Assembly: GCA_024704765.1 (NCBI GenBank)
Contig: JAKMXF010000299.1
Location: 1,278,863 to 1,342,862 of the forward strand
Direction of reading: 5' to 3'
From: Oopsacas minuta
Lineage: Eukaryota; Porifera; Hexactinellida; Lyssacinosida; Leucopsacidae
Length of the DNA stretch: 64,000 nt
Below are positions 47,686 through 57,866 of this stretch, piece by piece (position 1 is the stretch's first letter; every line of letters begins with the position of its first letter). Position numbers and translations under genes: made by a program. The notes beneath the pieces are model-generated. The model saw only the letters and a program-made list of their open reading frames with translations, ran no database searches and was not told the DNA's origin.

Positions 47686-49854
47686 CAGGGGTTCTTAACC
47701 TTTTTGAAGTGACGGACCCCGTAGGAAGATCTGGTGAAAGCTATGGACCCCTGTCCAGAAACTGTACAAAACTAAATAATGCGTCAAGTTGGCACAATTT
47801 TATTATTCATTCGCATGATAAATCTGAAGAAAAACTATGGTATTTTGATTTACTAGTTACTTAGTATATTAGTGAAATGTGTATGATTCAGAATTCGTAT
47901 GTTATGATAATCGCGAGAACCAATATTTTTATGTAAAAAGAATGCAAAGTTTGCAAGGTATATGAAACTTCTTTTCTGCTCGAAGTGACAGACCTTTTCA
48001 GTGTGAAGACTGTTGTTGTTTTGCTCAATAAGGAGATGAAATTCTGGGATGATATTTGATAAAGCAATACGCATGTCATGTTGGACATCCATTCAATTTC
48101 TATTTTTGTTTTTATGGTAACAAGTCTTGAAAATCTTGGCTCACAGAGGTAAGTGGTTGCGAACGGTATCAAAGCTTTCATAGCTCGTTTAGCGAGACGA
48201 GGGTAGACAGGTTTCAATGAACACCAACGCTCTCCCAGGCTCTTCGAACTGAACTCACAATGTAATATTTTCCTTGTTCTTATGTCAATGATATCATCTT
48301 TGGCAAGGTCTGGATCATCAATGGAGTTAATATCAGTAGAAAAGGGATTACCGATCCATGTTTCAGCTTTTAGGTCGCCTGAAGAGAATTAACCTGTCAA
48401 TGAGTTCTGCGGTGTATCCAGGTGTTTGCACATTTCATTCTGAAGAGAGGCTGAGAGGGGTTTGTTTCTCATGACTCCATCATGCAGAAGCACTTCCTCC
48501 AGCATTGAAAAGTTCGTATGGTTGCCTACCTCGAGTCTCCTCTTCCATAAGCCCAACTTGCCCACAAAGCTTGTAGCCTTTCAGTAGCATCCATAATGTA
48601 GACTTCGGGTCTTTGGATTGAAAGATTTACTTCATTCATTTGGCCAAATATGTCTGCTACATAAGCCAAGCCATGAATGAACTCCACGCTGTTAAAATGT
48701 TCTGAGTGTGGGCTCTCCATTTCTTTCAGAAAGAACATAACTTCTGTCCGAAGTGCCATCAAACGCTTCAAGATTTGTCCTCTGGAAAGCCAGCGAACTT
48801 CTGTGTGATAGAGAAGGACTTCATACTCTGATCCCATTTCTTGACAAAGCTTCTTGGAAATATGATGATTTAGGGCGCTGGCTCTGATGAAGTTGATGAC
48901 TTTCACCACGGTAGACAAAACTCCTTGAGAAATATTGGGAGTGTTTTTGATACCACTGCATGTCGATGTGAGAAACAGTGAGTCACAGTTACATTAGTAG
49001 ATTCTTTCTTCACCAAAGCAGCAGAACCAAATTTATTGCCAAGCATTGCAGGTGCTCCATCTGTACACAGACTACCCAACTTTTCTTCCAATCAAAGTTT
49101 TGCATAGCAAAGAAGCTTTGTACATTTTCAAAAATATCGGTGGCCTTTGTAGTTTGCATAAGTGGTTCACAAATAGAAACTTTTCTTTGATGGCTTCAGC
49201 TTCGCATAGCGGACGAAGACAAGTAACTAGTTACACTGAGTGATGTCTGTAGTTTCATCAAGTTCCATACCGAAATTGAATGGTGTGTCTGCTAGTTCCT
49301 TAATGATTTGTTTCAAAATATTAGAGGAAATATCAACTATTCGGGAATGTATGACATCATTTGACAAAGGCACTGCTTCTGTTTTCTTCCTTTTCTCCAA
49401 TCCACAAACAAGTTTGACCATGTCCAGAGCACATGGCCTTATTAAAGTTTCTCAATCGTATGAGGTTTCTTTTGCTTGGCGATGCGATAAGCAACCTTAT
49501 AAGTGCTTCGAGGCAAGGCTTCTGTGTTAGACAAAATCCAAGTTTTGGCAAAGTCCCAGTCTTCTCAAATCTTGCTTTCTTTGTACCAAAACTATCCACA
49601 TCGTAAGTTGCATAATCAGGATGTACAGCTGTGAGATGCTCCTTAAGTTTGGCAGGCTTCAAACTTCCATTTGCAAGAACAATGCCACACAAAAAACACT
49701 GGGGCTTCTGTACCCCATCATGTTCAGTAATGTAAGTAAACCAAACGATACATAAGATTCATCGTACTTCCTTTTCTTCGACATAATGAACTAGATAAAC
49801 TATAATCTATATTAACTAATTTGCACGGTATGAACCCCCGGTTAAGAAACCCTG
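47686..49854 (-). mobile_element. hAT element (ZBED-type) with perfect 8-bp duplications, 2169 bp
   Basis: Termini CAGGGGTTCTTAACC at 47686 and, inverted, CAGGGTTTCTTAACC ending at 49854. The 8-bp duplication ATCTATAG is exact on both sides (47678-47685 and 49855-49862). Length, ends and duplication are typical of hAT elements related to the ZBED5/FAM200/SCAND3 domesticated genes. Confidence 0.95.
47853..49784 (-). pseudogene. hAT transposase (ZBED5-like), frameshifted
   Basis: From the ATG at 49784 (MSKKRKYDESYVSFG) the BED zinc finger follows in another frame (FLCGIVLANGSLKPAKLKEH, with H..H in LTAVHP near 49620). Next: LPKLGFCLTQKP near 49550; VPLSNDVIHSRIVDIS near 49375-49330; FNFGMELDETTDITQC (catalytic-Asp block) near 49280-49230; LGSLCTDGAPAMLGNKFGSA near 49075-49020; VTVTHCFSHRHAVVSKTLP near 48985-48930; ALNHHISKKLCQEMGSEYEV and YHTEVRWLSRGQILKRLMAL near 48870-48740. 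The C-terminal dimerisation block ALIPFATTYLCEPRFSRLV lies near 48175-48120. At least three frame changes. Despite these, most family motifs are intact, so it is a fairly young dead copy. Confidence 0.92.
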
Positions 49855-49862
49855 ATCTATAG

Positions 49863-50085
49863 CATTACTTCTATCATTTCTCCAATCCAAACTAATTCTT
49901 ATGTAATTGGAACAGTGCTGTTCAGATTACTGAGGATGTCTGTATCTTAATTTGTGGCATAGTCAAACATGGCGTAAATTCCAACAAAAATATCCTTCTT
50001 GAGGGCGGTGATAGAATTAATCCACGGGTTTTCTAGCTACCAGCGGTTATTCAGAGTAATACGGTAATCTTTTTCTTAGCAAACA
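49863..50085 (+). other. Possible continuation of the LINE remnant
   Basis: Sequence to the right of the hAT insertion. One frame reads LLLSFLQSKLIL then stops, which could continue the LINE text cut at 47677. Evidence is weak. Confidence 0.25.
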
Positions 50086-50650
50086 TTAGTGAATATAGCC
50101 TGGGAAAGGGAGGTTTCCGCAGCCTAGCCCCTTCCCCATAAAAACACTCAAAGTAGAAATGAATATTGTGGGTTTTGATGTGGAAAATCTGGCAACCCTA
50201 CCTGTACCAATTTGTAAAGCGGGAGAAGGTCCTAATGCGGTCTGTATACATCTAGAATATTTCCTTCTTAAGTTACTTATAATTGTATCAATCATCGTAA
50301 ATATTTCCGTGGTTGATAAACTAGAAACCATCATAGAAAATACAGTAGTGTGTGGTTCATCAAGATTGTCAATCGATTCGATTACCCTTCTCCCCCTTAT
50401 AGACTCATCACTACGAATGTGGATTTCATCAATTTGAAGTATGACATGACGCCCCAAATCATTAAGTGTCAAAGCAACCACAATGGAATTTTAGTAGAGT
50501 CACTCTCCAATCTAATACTATTCTTGATTTTCAACATTTTACGCTCGTAATGATAAATAATACAGTTAGAATCCTGAATAAGATGATAACAAGCTGGTGA
50601 CAATCCGTGGATTTTAAAACAAAGACCTTAGTTAGAATGCAATCCTGCGA
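50086..50650 (-). pseudogene. P-element/THAP9-like transposase, central fragment
   Basis: The frame HVILQIDEIHIRSDESIRGR, followed by HTTVFSMMVSSLSTTE, matches the first catalytic region of P-element-type transposases (a 'FDEI/IDEI' Asp followed by a G-rich turn and a second beta strand). Upstream, in another frame (about 50600-50480), FKIHGLSPACYHLIQDSN-like and KIKNSIRLESDSTKIPLWL text fits the segment before that Asp. There is no THAP domain, C-terminus or terminal repeat nearby. It differs strongly from the P-like copies at 8637 and 55019. Confidence 0.65.
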
Positions 50651-51213
50651 GCATGTTTCTCAACGATTAAATATTTCAAATGATAGAGCAAAAATTTAGA
50701 TGCATTATCATAGAATCGTTTCATGTTCTAAATCACACATTGAATGAGTGGGATGTAATGTATCAATAGCATTTGTGATATTATTAATGGGGCACAATTT
50801 ACGGGTTTGTAACTAATGAGTGGCTGAAGAAAATACATCACCATTTGTATTTCAAATAAATCGACTTCATGAATGATTTTTCCAATGGCCTAATATCGTT
50901 AATTGAGCGAGACGATAGTGGAATTTTGTGTTTTTCCTGATATAAGCCTTAAATGATAAGTTTACATCGCTACATATTGAATGTTCGACTGTATAAATCT
51001 CATTATAATATCGTATCTTAAGAAAAAGCATAATGGCAGCATTGGGACGAAAAATAACCCAGCATAATGAAATCAACTAGGTGTAACTTTAGGAATATTT
51101 GGCAAATCTTGAATATTTGGATAATACATTCATTTTTCCGAAATTCGGTGATTGCCATTTACAAGGTGTTAAGAAATTGATGTCCCTTTTTACAACCTCC
51201 GCTATTCTCTAAT
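50651..51213. other. No gene recognised
   Basis: AT-rich. CAAGGTGTTAAGAAATTGAT near 51163-51182 could be a degraded terminus of the adjacent Tc1-like element, but no inverted partner was found. Confidence 0.35.
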
Positions 51214-52283
51214 TTAATCTAAATAGATATGGTATAACTTTCCTATGTAATCTCTATGCAGTTTTAGACATTTTCTACTTCGACCTGGTATCCCAGCTAT
51301 AAGTCTTTCTAGTGTCTCCGGGGAGATTACTTCCAGGCCCAATTTAATTATTTTTCTAAAACTTATAGGTTGGTTACGCACTCCATTAGCATCCAACTTG
51401 GTTTGCAAAAGAGCCCAGAGGTTTTCGATAGGATTCAAGTCTGGTGAGTTCGGAGGCCATATCTCTTTTGTCCAAAAACCTGCCATAATGTTTTTCAACC
51501 ACTCCTGACTACTTTTGGAAGTAAGTGGTGGGCTCCATCTTGTGGAAATTGCTTGGGACCTATCTGGCAACAATTTTCTCTCTAGGATCGTCCCTGAATC
51601 TCTCGTTCGAAGTAAGCTAGATGTTAGAGACTGTTTCAATGAGACTTCCACATAATAGTCTGATGTCACAGTTTGTCCTTGGGCGATTATATGGAGGTCT
51701 GAGAGTGCTTGGTATGACATCACATCCCATACAAGGATATTTGATTTTTTCCGTGGGAGGGACATCAACCTTGGATTTCGCCCATATACAGTCGTTTTGC
51801 TTTTTGGAGTGTGGAATACACCAAGAGAGGATTCATCTGAAAATACGACTCTTGTCCAGGTGTTAATTGACCGATCCTCCCTTTCATTGCAGAATTTTAG
51901 CCGAGCTGTCCTCTGTTTTTCTGTCAATTTGGGTTGAACCTCCGGTTTGTAGGGTCGAACATTGAGATTTTTGCGTAAGTACGAGTGTGCTATCACATGA
52001 GAGATAGAAAACCCCTTGGATTTGAGATTCTTGGAGATTTATCGTGTAGACTTCATCTTTTACCGATTGTCTTAGCAATTACACTTTACGTACCATAGTG
52101 ACGGACATTCTCCTTCCACGGCATTCATGTTGTGATAGACTCACCAGCATCATATCTCAGGAACCAGCTTCGAATGGTATGGATAAATACACCTACAACT
52201 TTAGCAACCTGATGAATCAACATACCCGCTTCTATCAAAGAAACTGCATGTTTACGGGTGTTTGGAGTCGCTTCTTTAACCAT
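51214..52283 (-). pseudogene. Tc1/mariner transposase of the DD37E type
   Basis: From the ATG at 52283: MVKEATPNTRKHAVSLIEAG, a Tc1-type helix-turn-helix with TIRSWFLRYDAGE, then a frame change near 52120 and stops near 52085. The long frame 51996-51214 includes the catalytic start TRVVFSDESS (first Asp), VYGRNPR, and NILVWDVMSYQALSDLH. The second motif, expected as FQQDGAPPH, reads STRWSPPLTS, because a base is missing and another gained nearby, so the second Asp is lost locally. The final motif WPPNSPDLNPIENLWALL carries the catalytic Glu. Counting from where the second Asp should be gives 37 intervening residues. This is a lineage distinct from the two maT (DD37D) elements. No complete terminal repeats were found. 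Confidence 0.88.
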
Positions 52284-52745
52284 ATCAATTTCTAGTATAT
52301 TATGGATAGGATTATTTGAAGAATAGAGTATTTTGAATGGAAAGAATTTTGGAAATTAACAGAAATCAATTAGTTTAATTAATTTTGAGTATGATTATGG
52401 AGTTCAAACCTGATTCATCAAGTGAAATTGTGGAGAGACTGTTGGATGACTGTACAAAAAGAATCAAAGTCACTAATTTGATTAAGAGCGTTAGTACTAA
52501 GGTCTTCATTTCTGGCACGTACTTCTGCCGAAGAACTTGTACTCCTAGGGGTTGAAGAGACTTGCTTTAAACAGGACTTTGGGACACCAGGAAAAATGGA
52601 TGGAGGTTAGCTAGGTCGTTTACCACCTTTAACTGTCAAAAAATCATCTTATTATTCATGATGGTGATGATGTTTACATGTCCCAAACTGACACACGGAC
52701 GTTCAGTCGTCCAGTATCTACATTTACAACATGTGAAATCACAAT
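52284..52745. other. No gene clearly recognised
   Basis: May hold the degraded upstream part of the P-like fragment that follows (short frames only). Confidence 0.35.
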
Positions 52746-53327
52746 TTGGATTTTCATTCCTTAAATGTGTTGAGAAAAATGGAAAGGAAATACCTAAATC
52801 GTATTTTTCCAAAGCTGGTTACACAACTTACAGACAACTGCGGCTACCAATACCTTATAACTGCCAGAATCCAGGATGATCCTCATGAACATCACTTTGG
52901 TCTATATAGACAGATGTCAGGTTGCCATTATGAGATTTCCTTTAATCAGATATTAGAGAGCGAATGCAGACTCCAACTTTTGAATCTTCTAAAGGTGTCT
53001 AATCTTAAATATTCTTCTGCGTCTAGCTCTACTGAAGGCATTATTTCTCGGAAAGAATATCTAAACAAATTTGATTACGACTATGAGTGTATAAATCAGG
53101 AACAACTTGATATAGAACATTATCTCACCAAATTGAGCGAAATCTCACTTCCTGAAATAGAAGTCTCCCAAATAGAATATCTCGTTCATATTGCAGGATA
53201 TGCAGTCTTTTCATACATTAAGAAGTCTAATGGTTGTCAATTTTGTCAAGGCCTTTTAACTTCAGATAAACTTCTCGAAGTTAACAATGATATCCGATCC
53301 CATTATACACAGTGTGGCATCATATAG
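52746..53327 (+). pseudogene. P-element-type transposase, C-terminal fragment
   Basis: The frame contains QDDPHEHHFGLYRQMSGCHY and ISFNQILESECRLQLLNLLK, the conserved C-terminal block of THAP9/P-element transposases (DP.E..FG..R...G). The homologous block of the copy at 8637 is TDPLEHHFGLYRMMVG. A SQIEYLVHIAGYAVFSYIKK stretch and a C..C pair (CQFCQGLL) follow, ending at the stop at 53325-53327. The rest of the gene is missing upstream. It is on the same strand as the P element at 55019 but cannot be its missing C-terminus because the order is wrong, so it is a separate copy. Confidence 0.82.
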
Positions 53328-53929
53328 AATTAGCTAAATTATTTGTGGTCTCATAACTACCTGTAAATGGTGTAATATTGTTCAAGAGTCTGTCGAGAAT
53401 ACAACTATGTTGTGTTTACTGTGTTTCAGCTTCTATTTGTGAATTTAAATTCTCATTGTCTTTTGACGTAATTTTATAAAGTTTAAACCATTTTCCGAAC
53501 TATAATTACGTTATCATAAATTCTAACAGTAGATGCAATCAAAATGCTTATTTCCTAGTAATTCAATTCGTGTTTCATTTATAAGTATCCCCTATCATAA
53601 CTTTGAACATTAATATCCCCCAAATTAATAGAAATTTTGAGAGAACTCTTTTCGAAGCCCCGAAATTACCAAATTTCGGGATGTATTTCGACATACTCAT
53701 GGGTAGATTTTTAAATGGGTACAATATGGGGCCTCTATATTTTTAACAATGTTAAAGTACTATATTGCCCTTAATTTTATACAATTATTAGCGCCCCATT
53801 CCCCACCCAATGCGAATTTCAATCCAAATTTCCCTGGAACCAGCTCAATTTCAAACTTGTATTATTTATCCGATTAGTATACTTAGTAGACATTATTTCC
53901 TTCGACCAGTTCAATGGATAAGCATTTAT
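53328..53929. other. No gene recognised
   Basis: AT-rich spacer. I looked for a Transib-type end (CACWATG) here for the following element and did not find a convincing one. Confidence 0.4.
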
Positions 53930-55018
53930 TTCACAGAAAGAAGCATACGATATATATAAATCACATGGTTGGAATTGTTCTGGTGCAGCTCGTCAGATAA
54001 TTGAAGTTCATTCCTTGTCAGATGATCTGTTTGAAACCATTCGTTCGAAATTAAGAAATCTTCGAAAATCCAGAGATCATTACCAGAAGATTTACAACTT
54101 AAATGTTTGGGAGGGTATGGAGTTTTATTTAGTCACCTACTTGTAACTCTGGATCACAAATGTCGATTGACACATATGATTCTATCCCTGAGCACCACTC
54201 ATTTATTGAAGAGAATCTAGCAGAGATCAGAAAACCATTATTCAAACTCACAATGAAAGCTGCTCGAAACCGTTTGTACGTTTTGCTAAAGCATATTCAG
54301 TTCGTTGCCCAAAGGGAGCATGTTGACGAGAAGAAAGTTGCTGCTTTAGCTCTGGAATTAATCAGGAATATGACCGAGAAACTTCCAGTATATGCAAAGA
54401 GATAATCACAACAGGAACGTAAGGAAATGTAAAGAAAGTTTCGTTACCTATGTTAAGTTATATAATAGTCTTCTCGAAATTGGAGCATCCAAATACACAC
54501 AATGGAAGAAATTATTGAAACAAGATATCATATTCCCATCGTATAAAGTAATATCGCAATACCGTCAAGAAATTCTCTTTCATGGAGCGTTTTATTTGTC
54601 ACTAACCCTGAAGGTTACTCTATTGGTGTATCAGTTTCTTATTTCGAAATACTCGGACTAACAATTCAACGACATCTTTTAAGCTTCGATTCCATTGTAA
54701 ACAACTCACAATATCCTTTGTCAGTTCGAATTGCAGACGGCCTAGATGGATCATGCTCACACAATTCTTACAACCAAGTGAACTCAAATCTAGGTTTAGA
54801 TACACACAGTATTATTCTATTCAGATTTAAAGTTCTCAGTATATTAATGAGGAAGAAATACTTGCCTTACCTTCCAAAAAACGCAGTAGCATTACCCACC
54901 ACCCTACTTCCGAAATAAACATCTTAGCAGCTTCTCCATTGCATGCGTATCTTTGTGTCTTTAGGTGGTATATGTACTCATATACCACTTAGACGCAAGT
55001 TGTAAAAAGTGGTCACCT

Positions 55019-56951
55019 CATAGACTCCTTAAATAGAAGGACTAGTATCTGGCAATCTCGGATTACGGAACTTGGGTCCCACTGTATCATTACGCAACGA
55101 CGTCATTGCGTAATAAACATGGCAGGTCATGGAAAGCTTTTGCTTTATCGCCGCTCCTGGCCTCACCTGGCGTCACCTGACGCTGTCCGTAGCTCATGCT
55201 GCTGTATTATGTTTTTTTTTTCAGGTTTGTATTGTAGCTTTACTAGCATTTCTGATGCTGGGAATCATCCAATTTACAACTGCATTTTAAAGGTGGTGTT
55301 GGTATTTACTTTATAATGCCTAAGAAGTGTAACGTATTTGGATGTCGTGGAAATTACAGGTGTGAACCATACACAAAAGTAGTACAATTTCCAAGTGATG
55401 AAGATGAGCGAGATCGTTGAATTATAGTAAACTTAGCTTCAGTTTCTTTGAAATCTGCAAGTCTTCTTTGGTACGCCTCCTGTATCCTACTTTCCTTCTT
55501 GTCATCCAGATATAGTATTTGATAGCTGACAGTAGGGTCAGTCAGATAGCTAGGACAGTTGGGGAAGATGCTAGGGACTGCGCACTTCTTAAGAGCAATT
55601 TTCTTCCTCTCCAAGAATAGCCTCATCAGCAAATGGTCACAATTCAATAGCATTTTAACGAGTATTCCAGAGACGAATTCAAAGGCACAGACTACGTGAA
55701 AAGTGCCCTTGAGGAACCTTGAGGAATTGAGTCGTATGTGTTGCTCTGAACTTCCCCATTATCAATTTTTGTATGTTCAGCTCGGGTTGTTACTTACTGC
55801 ACCAAAAGCCCGTCGTTTTGATAGAAATCTTTATGTTCTTACTGCTGAACTTCATAACATTTCACCAACTGCGTATAGAATGTACGAAAATCTGGTGCTA
55901 TTGCATTACCTCGGAGTAGAACTGTTGAAGAAACTTCTTTCTAATAGTCTACATGATGAAAACTTGAGGCAACTTCTTCGAGAGCTTCAACCCCACCAGC
56001 GTCTTGTAAACATTTTATTTGATGAGGTGAAGCTAGCAGAAACTCTTAGGTACTCTGATGGTCATGTTGTTGGTTATGCTCAAAATAGATCTGGTGACGC
56101 TGAAGTTCTCGCAACACATGCTTTAGTGATCGAGGTTGTATGCCATTTTGGTGGCCTTAAATATATTCTAAGTATTCATCCTGTCGCGAAACTCAATTCA
56201 GATCAACTCAAGGGTATATTACTCGAAGCTCTCGCAGCAGTTAGCAATGCTGGTGACACTACAATTTTTGTATATGTGACAATTGCATACAAATGTCTCA
56301 GTCTATGCTAAATTAGGTGGAGCTGGTAGAGTGTTTATAGACATCTTAAACACTCACTCTTTTCTCGTTCATGACTTGGTCCATTTATTCAAAAGCATTA
56401 GGAATAACTGGATGACTGTGCCTCATAAGGAACTCGCATTCACAAAAGATGGTAAATCACACATAGCACGTTGGAAAGACATAGAAGCATTTTACATTGA
56501 AGACAGGAAGAACTGCATCCGTTTGACCAAGATTGCATACACAGCTGTGTATACCAAGCCTTTGCAAGACAAAGTGTGCCTTTTGTTTGCTTTGTATACT
56601 GACCTTATTAATTAATTCGTACTAATTTTAGCATTTAAACTGTCATTTTGACTTATATAATCACAACGTATACTATTTTGACTGTGTTTGTCTCGTTACC
56701 CTGCATTTGATTAGAAGAATACACAAATTTTAGATAAATTCCGGCTATTTTGAGTGTTTTAACCTTCAAATGACTTTCTGGTGACCTTATAGATGGTCAA
56801 AAGTATAAAGAATTAATTCCTTGCCCCTCAAAACCCCATGTTAGACACCAAGATGAAGGTTTCAGCATGTGTACAACCCAAGATATGATGGAACCCAAGT
56901 TCCAGGCCCCGAGCATAGGAGATACTAGTCCTTCTATTTAAGGAGTCTATG
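55019..56951 (+). mobile_element. P element with 32-bp inverted repeats and 8-bp duplication, 1933 bp
   Basis: Left terminus CATAGACTCCTTAAATAG at 55019; the inverted right terminus ends at 56951. The two match perfectly for 32 bp. The 8-bp duplication GGTCACCT is exact on both sides (55011-55018 and 56952-56959). Terminal CA, repeat length and 8-bp duplication fit the P superfamily. The element is shorter than a full P element because its gene lacks a C-terminus (next entry). Confidence 0.95.
55316..56615 (+). pseudogene. P-element transposase with THAP domain, C-terminus missing
   Basis: The ATG at 55316 starts a THAP finger, MPKKCNVFGCRGNY (first two zinc Cys), continuing VVQFPSDEDERDR to a TGA at 55418-55420 where the domain normally has Trp. 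The next 230 bp (about 55425-55655) read as THAP-element protein only on the opposite strand (LKKCAVPSIFPNCPSYL), so this part is inverted. From 55703 the plus frame resumes with LVNILFDEVKLAETLRYSDG (catalytic Asp block near 56015), YILSIHPVAKLNSDQLKG, a frame change near 56285, then VHDLVHLFKSIRNNWM near 56370 (second conserved block) and WKDIEAFY. The frame ends at 56615, only about 340 bp before the right end, so the last third of the protein is deleted. Confidence 0.9.
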
Positions 56952-57345
56952 GGTCACCTACAAGCACAAAAGTACAGGATTCTTTGAAAAGAATAAGATC
57001 AATTATAGAAGGTAAATGTAGTATCAAAATCGATGTTCCATCTAGTCAAGAGGGGACTTCAACAACTGGTAATGTTGCACGAGACTGTTTCCGAGATAAA
57101 AGAGATTTCTTCTGATAGGCTACCTCCGCTATTAACCCAGTTGATAAACCAACCCTTAAAATCATTCAAAACAATCTCTCGGTGGTTTGATGATAGTTAA
57201 CAGCAAAGACCACATTAATTCTCATGGTCTTCAAAATCTTTACAAGGAAACATATGAAATTGTTTTGATTCACTTTCCTTGGGTAATAAGCCGGATAGAG
57301 AAAAGTTACATCATCGCTTCAACTTCTACCTAAGGCAAAAGTTGC

Positions 57346-57515
57346 CTTTACTCTTTTCTAGGAAAATGTGGGACATAAAGTTGAAAAATATTTCGAGTTG
57401 ACCCTTACGGTTTTATATTTTTGCTGTGTCACTTTCGCAAACTTGACTTTAAATTGTCCGAATTTTCTAAATCCTTTGACTTAGCCCCTTTAGATATACT
57501 ATTGGTAATAGTAAG
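57346..57515. other. No gene recognised
   Basis: Spacer between the Transib-like remnant and the repeat that follows. It may belong to either. Confidence 0.3.
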
Positions 57516-57866
57516 TCGCATATTTGCTTTTGAATGGTGAATTAGGCGAGTGTCTATGTCCAAAGATACTCAAGTTATCAAGATATTTTTGCATATTCTA
57601 TCATACCCTAATAATATTATTCACCCCCCATTTTCCCAAAGATTGTCAAATCCATAATTCTCACAAAAAATAGCTATATCCTCACCAAACTTAGTATAAT
57701 TCTGTATTTAGATCCAAATTCATCAATAGATTACGACAAAGAAATTTTACCAACTTTCCTTATCTCTTGTTCTTAACTTAGTTACCATTTATCTAGCATG
57801 GAATTTATGGTCAATTATTATATCGAAATAAAACTCACTCAAATCACTAATATTATAGACTGATTA
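57516..57866 (+). repeat. Unknown repeat R, copy 1
   Basis: This roughly 350-bp stretch recurs inverted at 61513-61767 plus 63905-64000. Landmarks are CAAAGATACTCAAGTTATCA at 57561 and CAAATCACTAATATTATAGA near 57840. It has no coding capacity. It is cut at 57864-57866 (TTA) by EnSpm-like copy 3. Its true limits are unknown because the second copy runs off the window. Confidence 0.85.

Larger units (their letters stand above)
53930..57345 (+). pseudogene. Transib/RAG1-like transposase remnant split by a P element
   Basis: Two blocks flank the P insertion. Left (53930-55018): helical N-terminal text (GAARQIIEVHSLSDDLFETI), then in another frame KYTQWKKLLKQDIIFPSYKV, then VRIADGLDGSCSHNSYNQ followed by THSIILFRFKVLSI near 54722-54845. 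The last resembles the first catalytic Asp region of Transib and RAG1-like transposases (a 'DG..GS.SH..YNQ' block followed by a beta strand). Right (56960-57345): IDVPSSQEGTSTTGNVARDC near 57030-57090 resembles the catalytic-Glu region ('E....GN..R'), then INSHGLQNLYKETYEIVLIH and FPW near 57210-57280. The segment between these motifs (including the second Asp) is absent. The family call is from motif shape only; no ends or 5-bp duplication were found. Confidence 0.6.

Noticed and set aside
52746-56615. One P-element gene spanning the C-terminal fragment and the THAP-containing copy
   Set aside because: The C-terminal block lies upstream of the N-terminal THAP domain on the same strand and outside the P element's inverted repeats.
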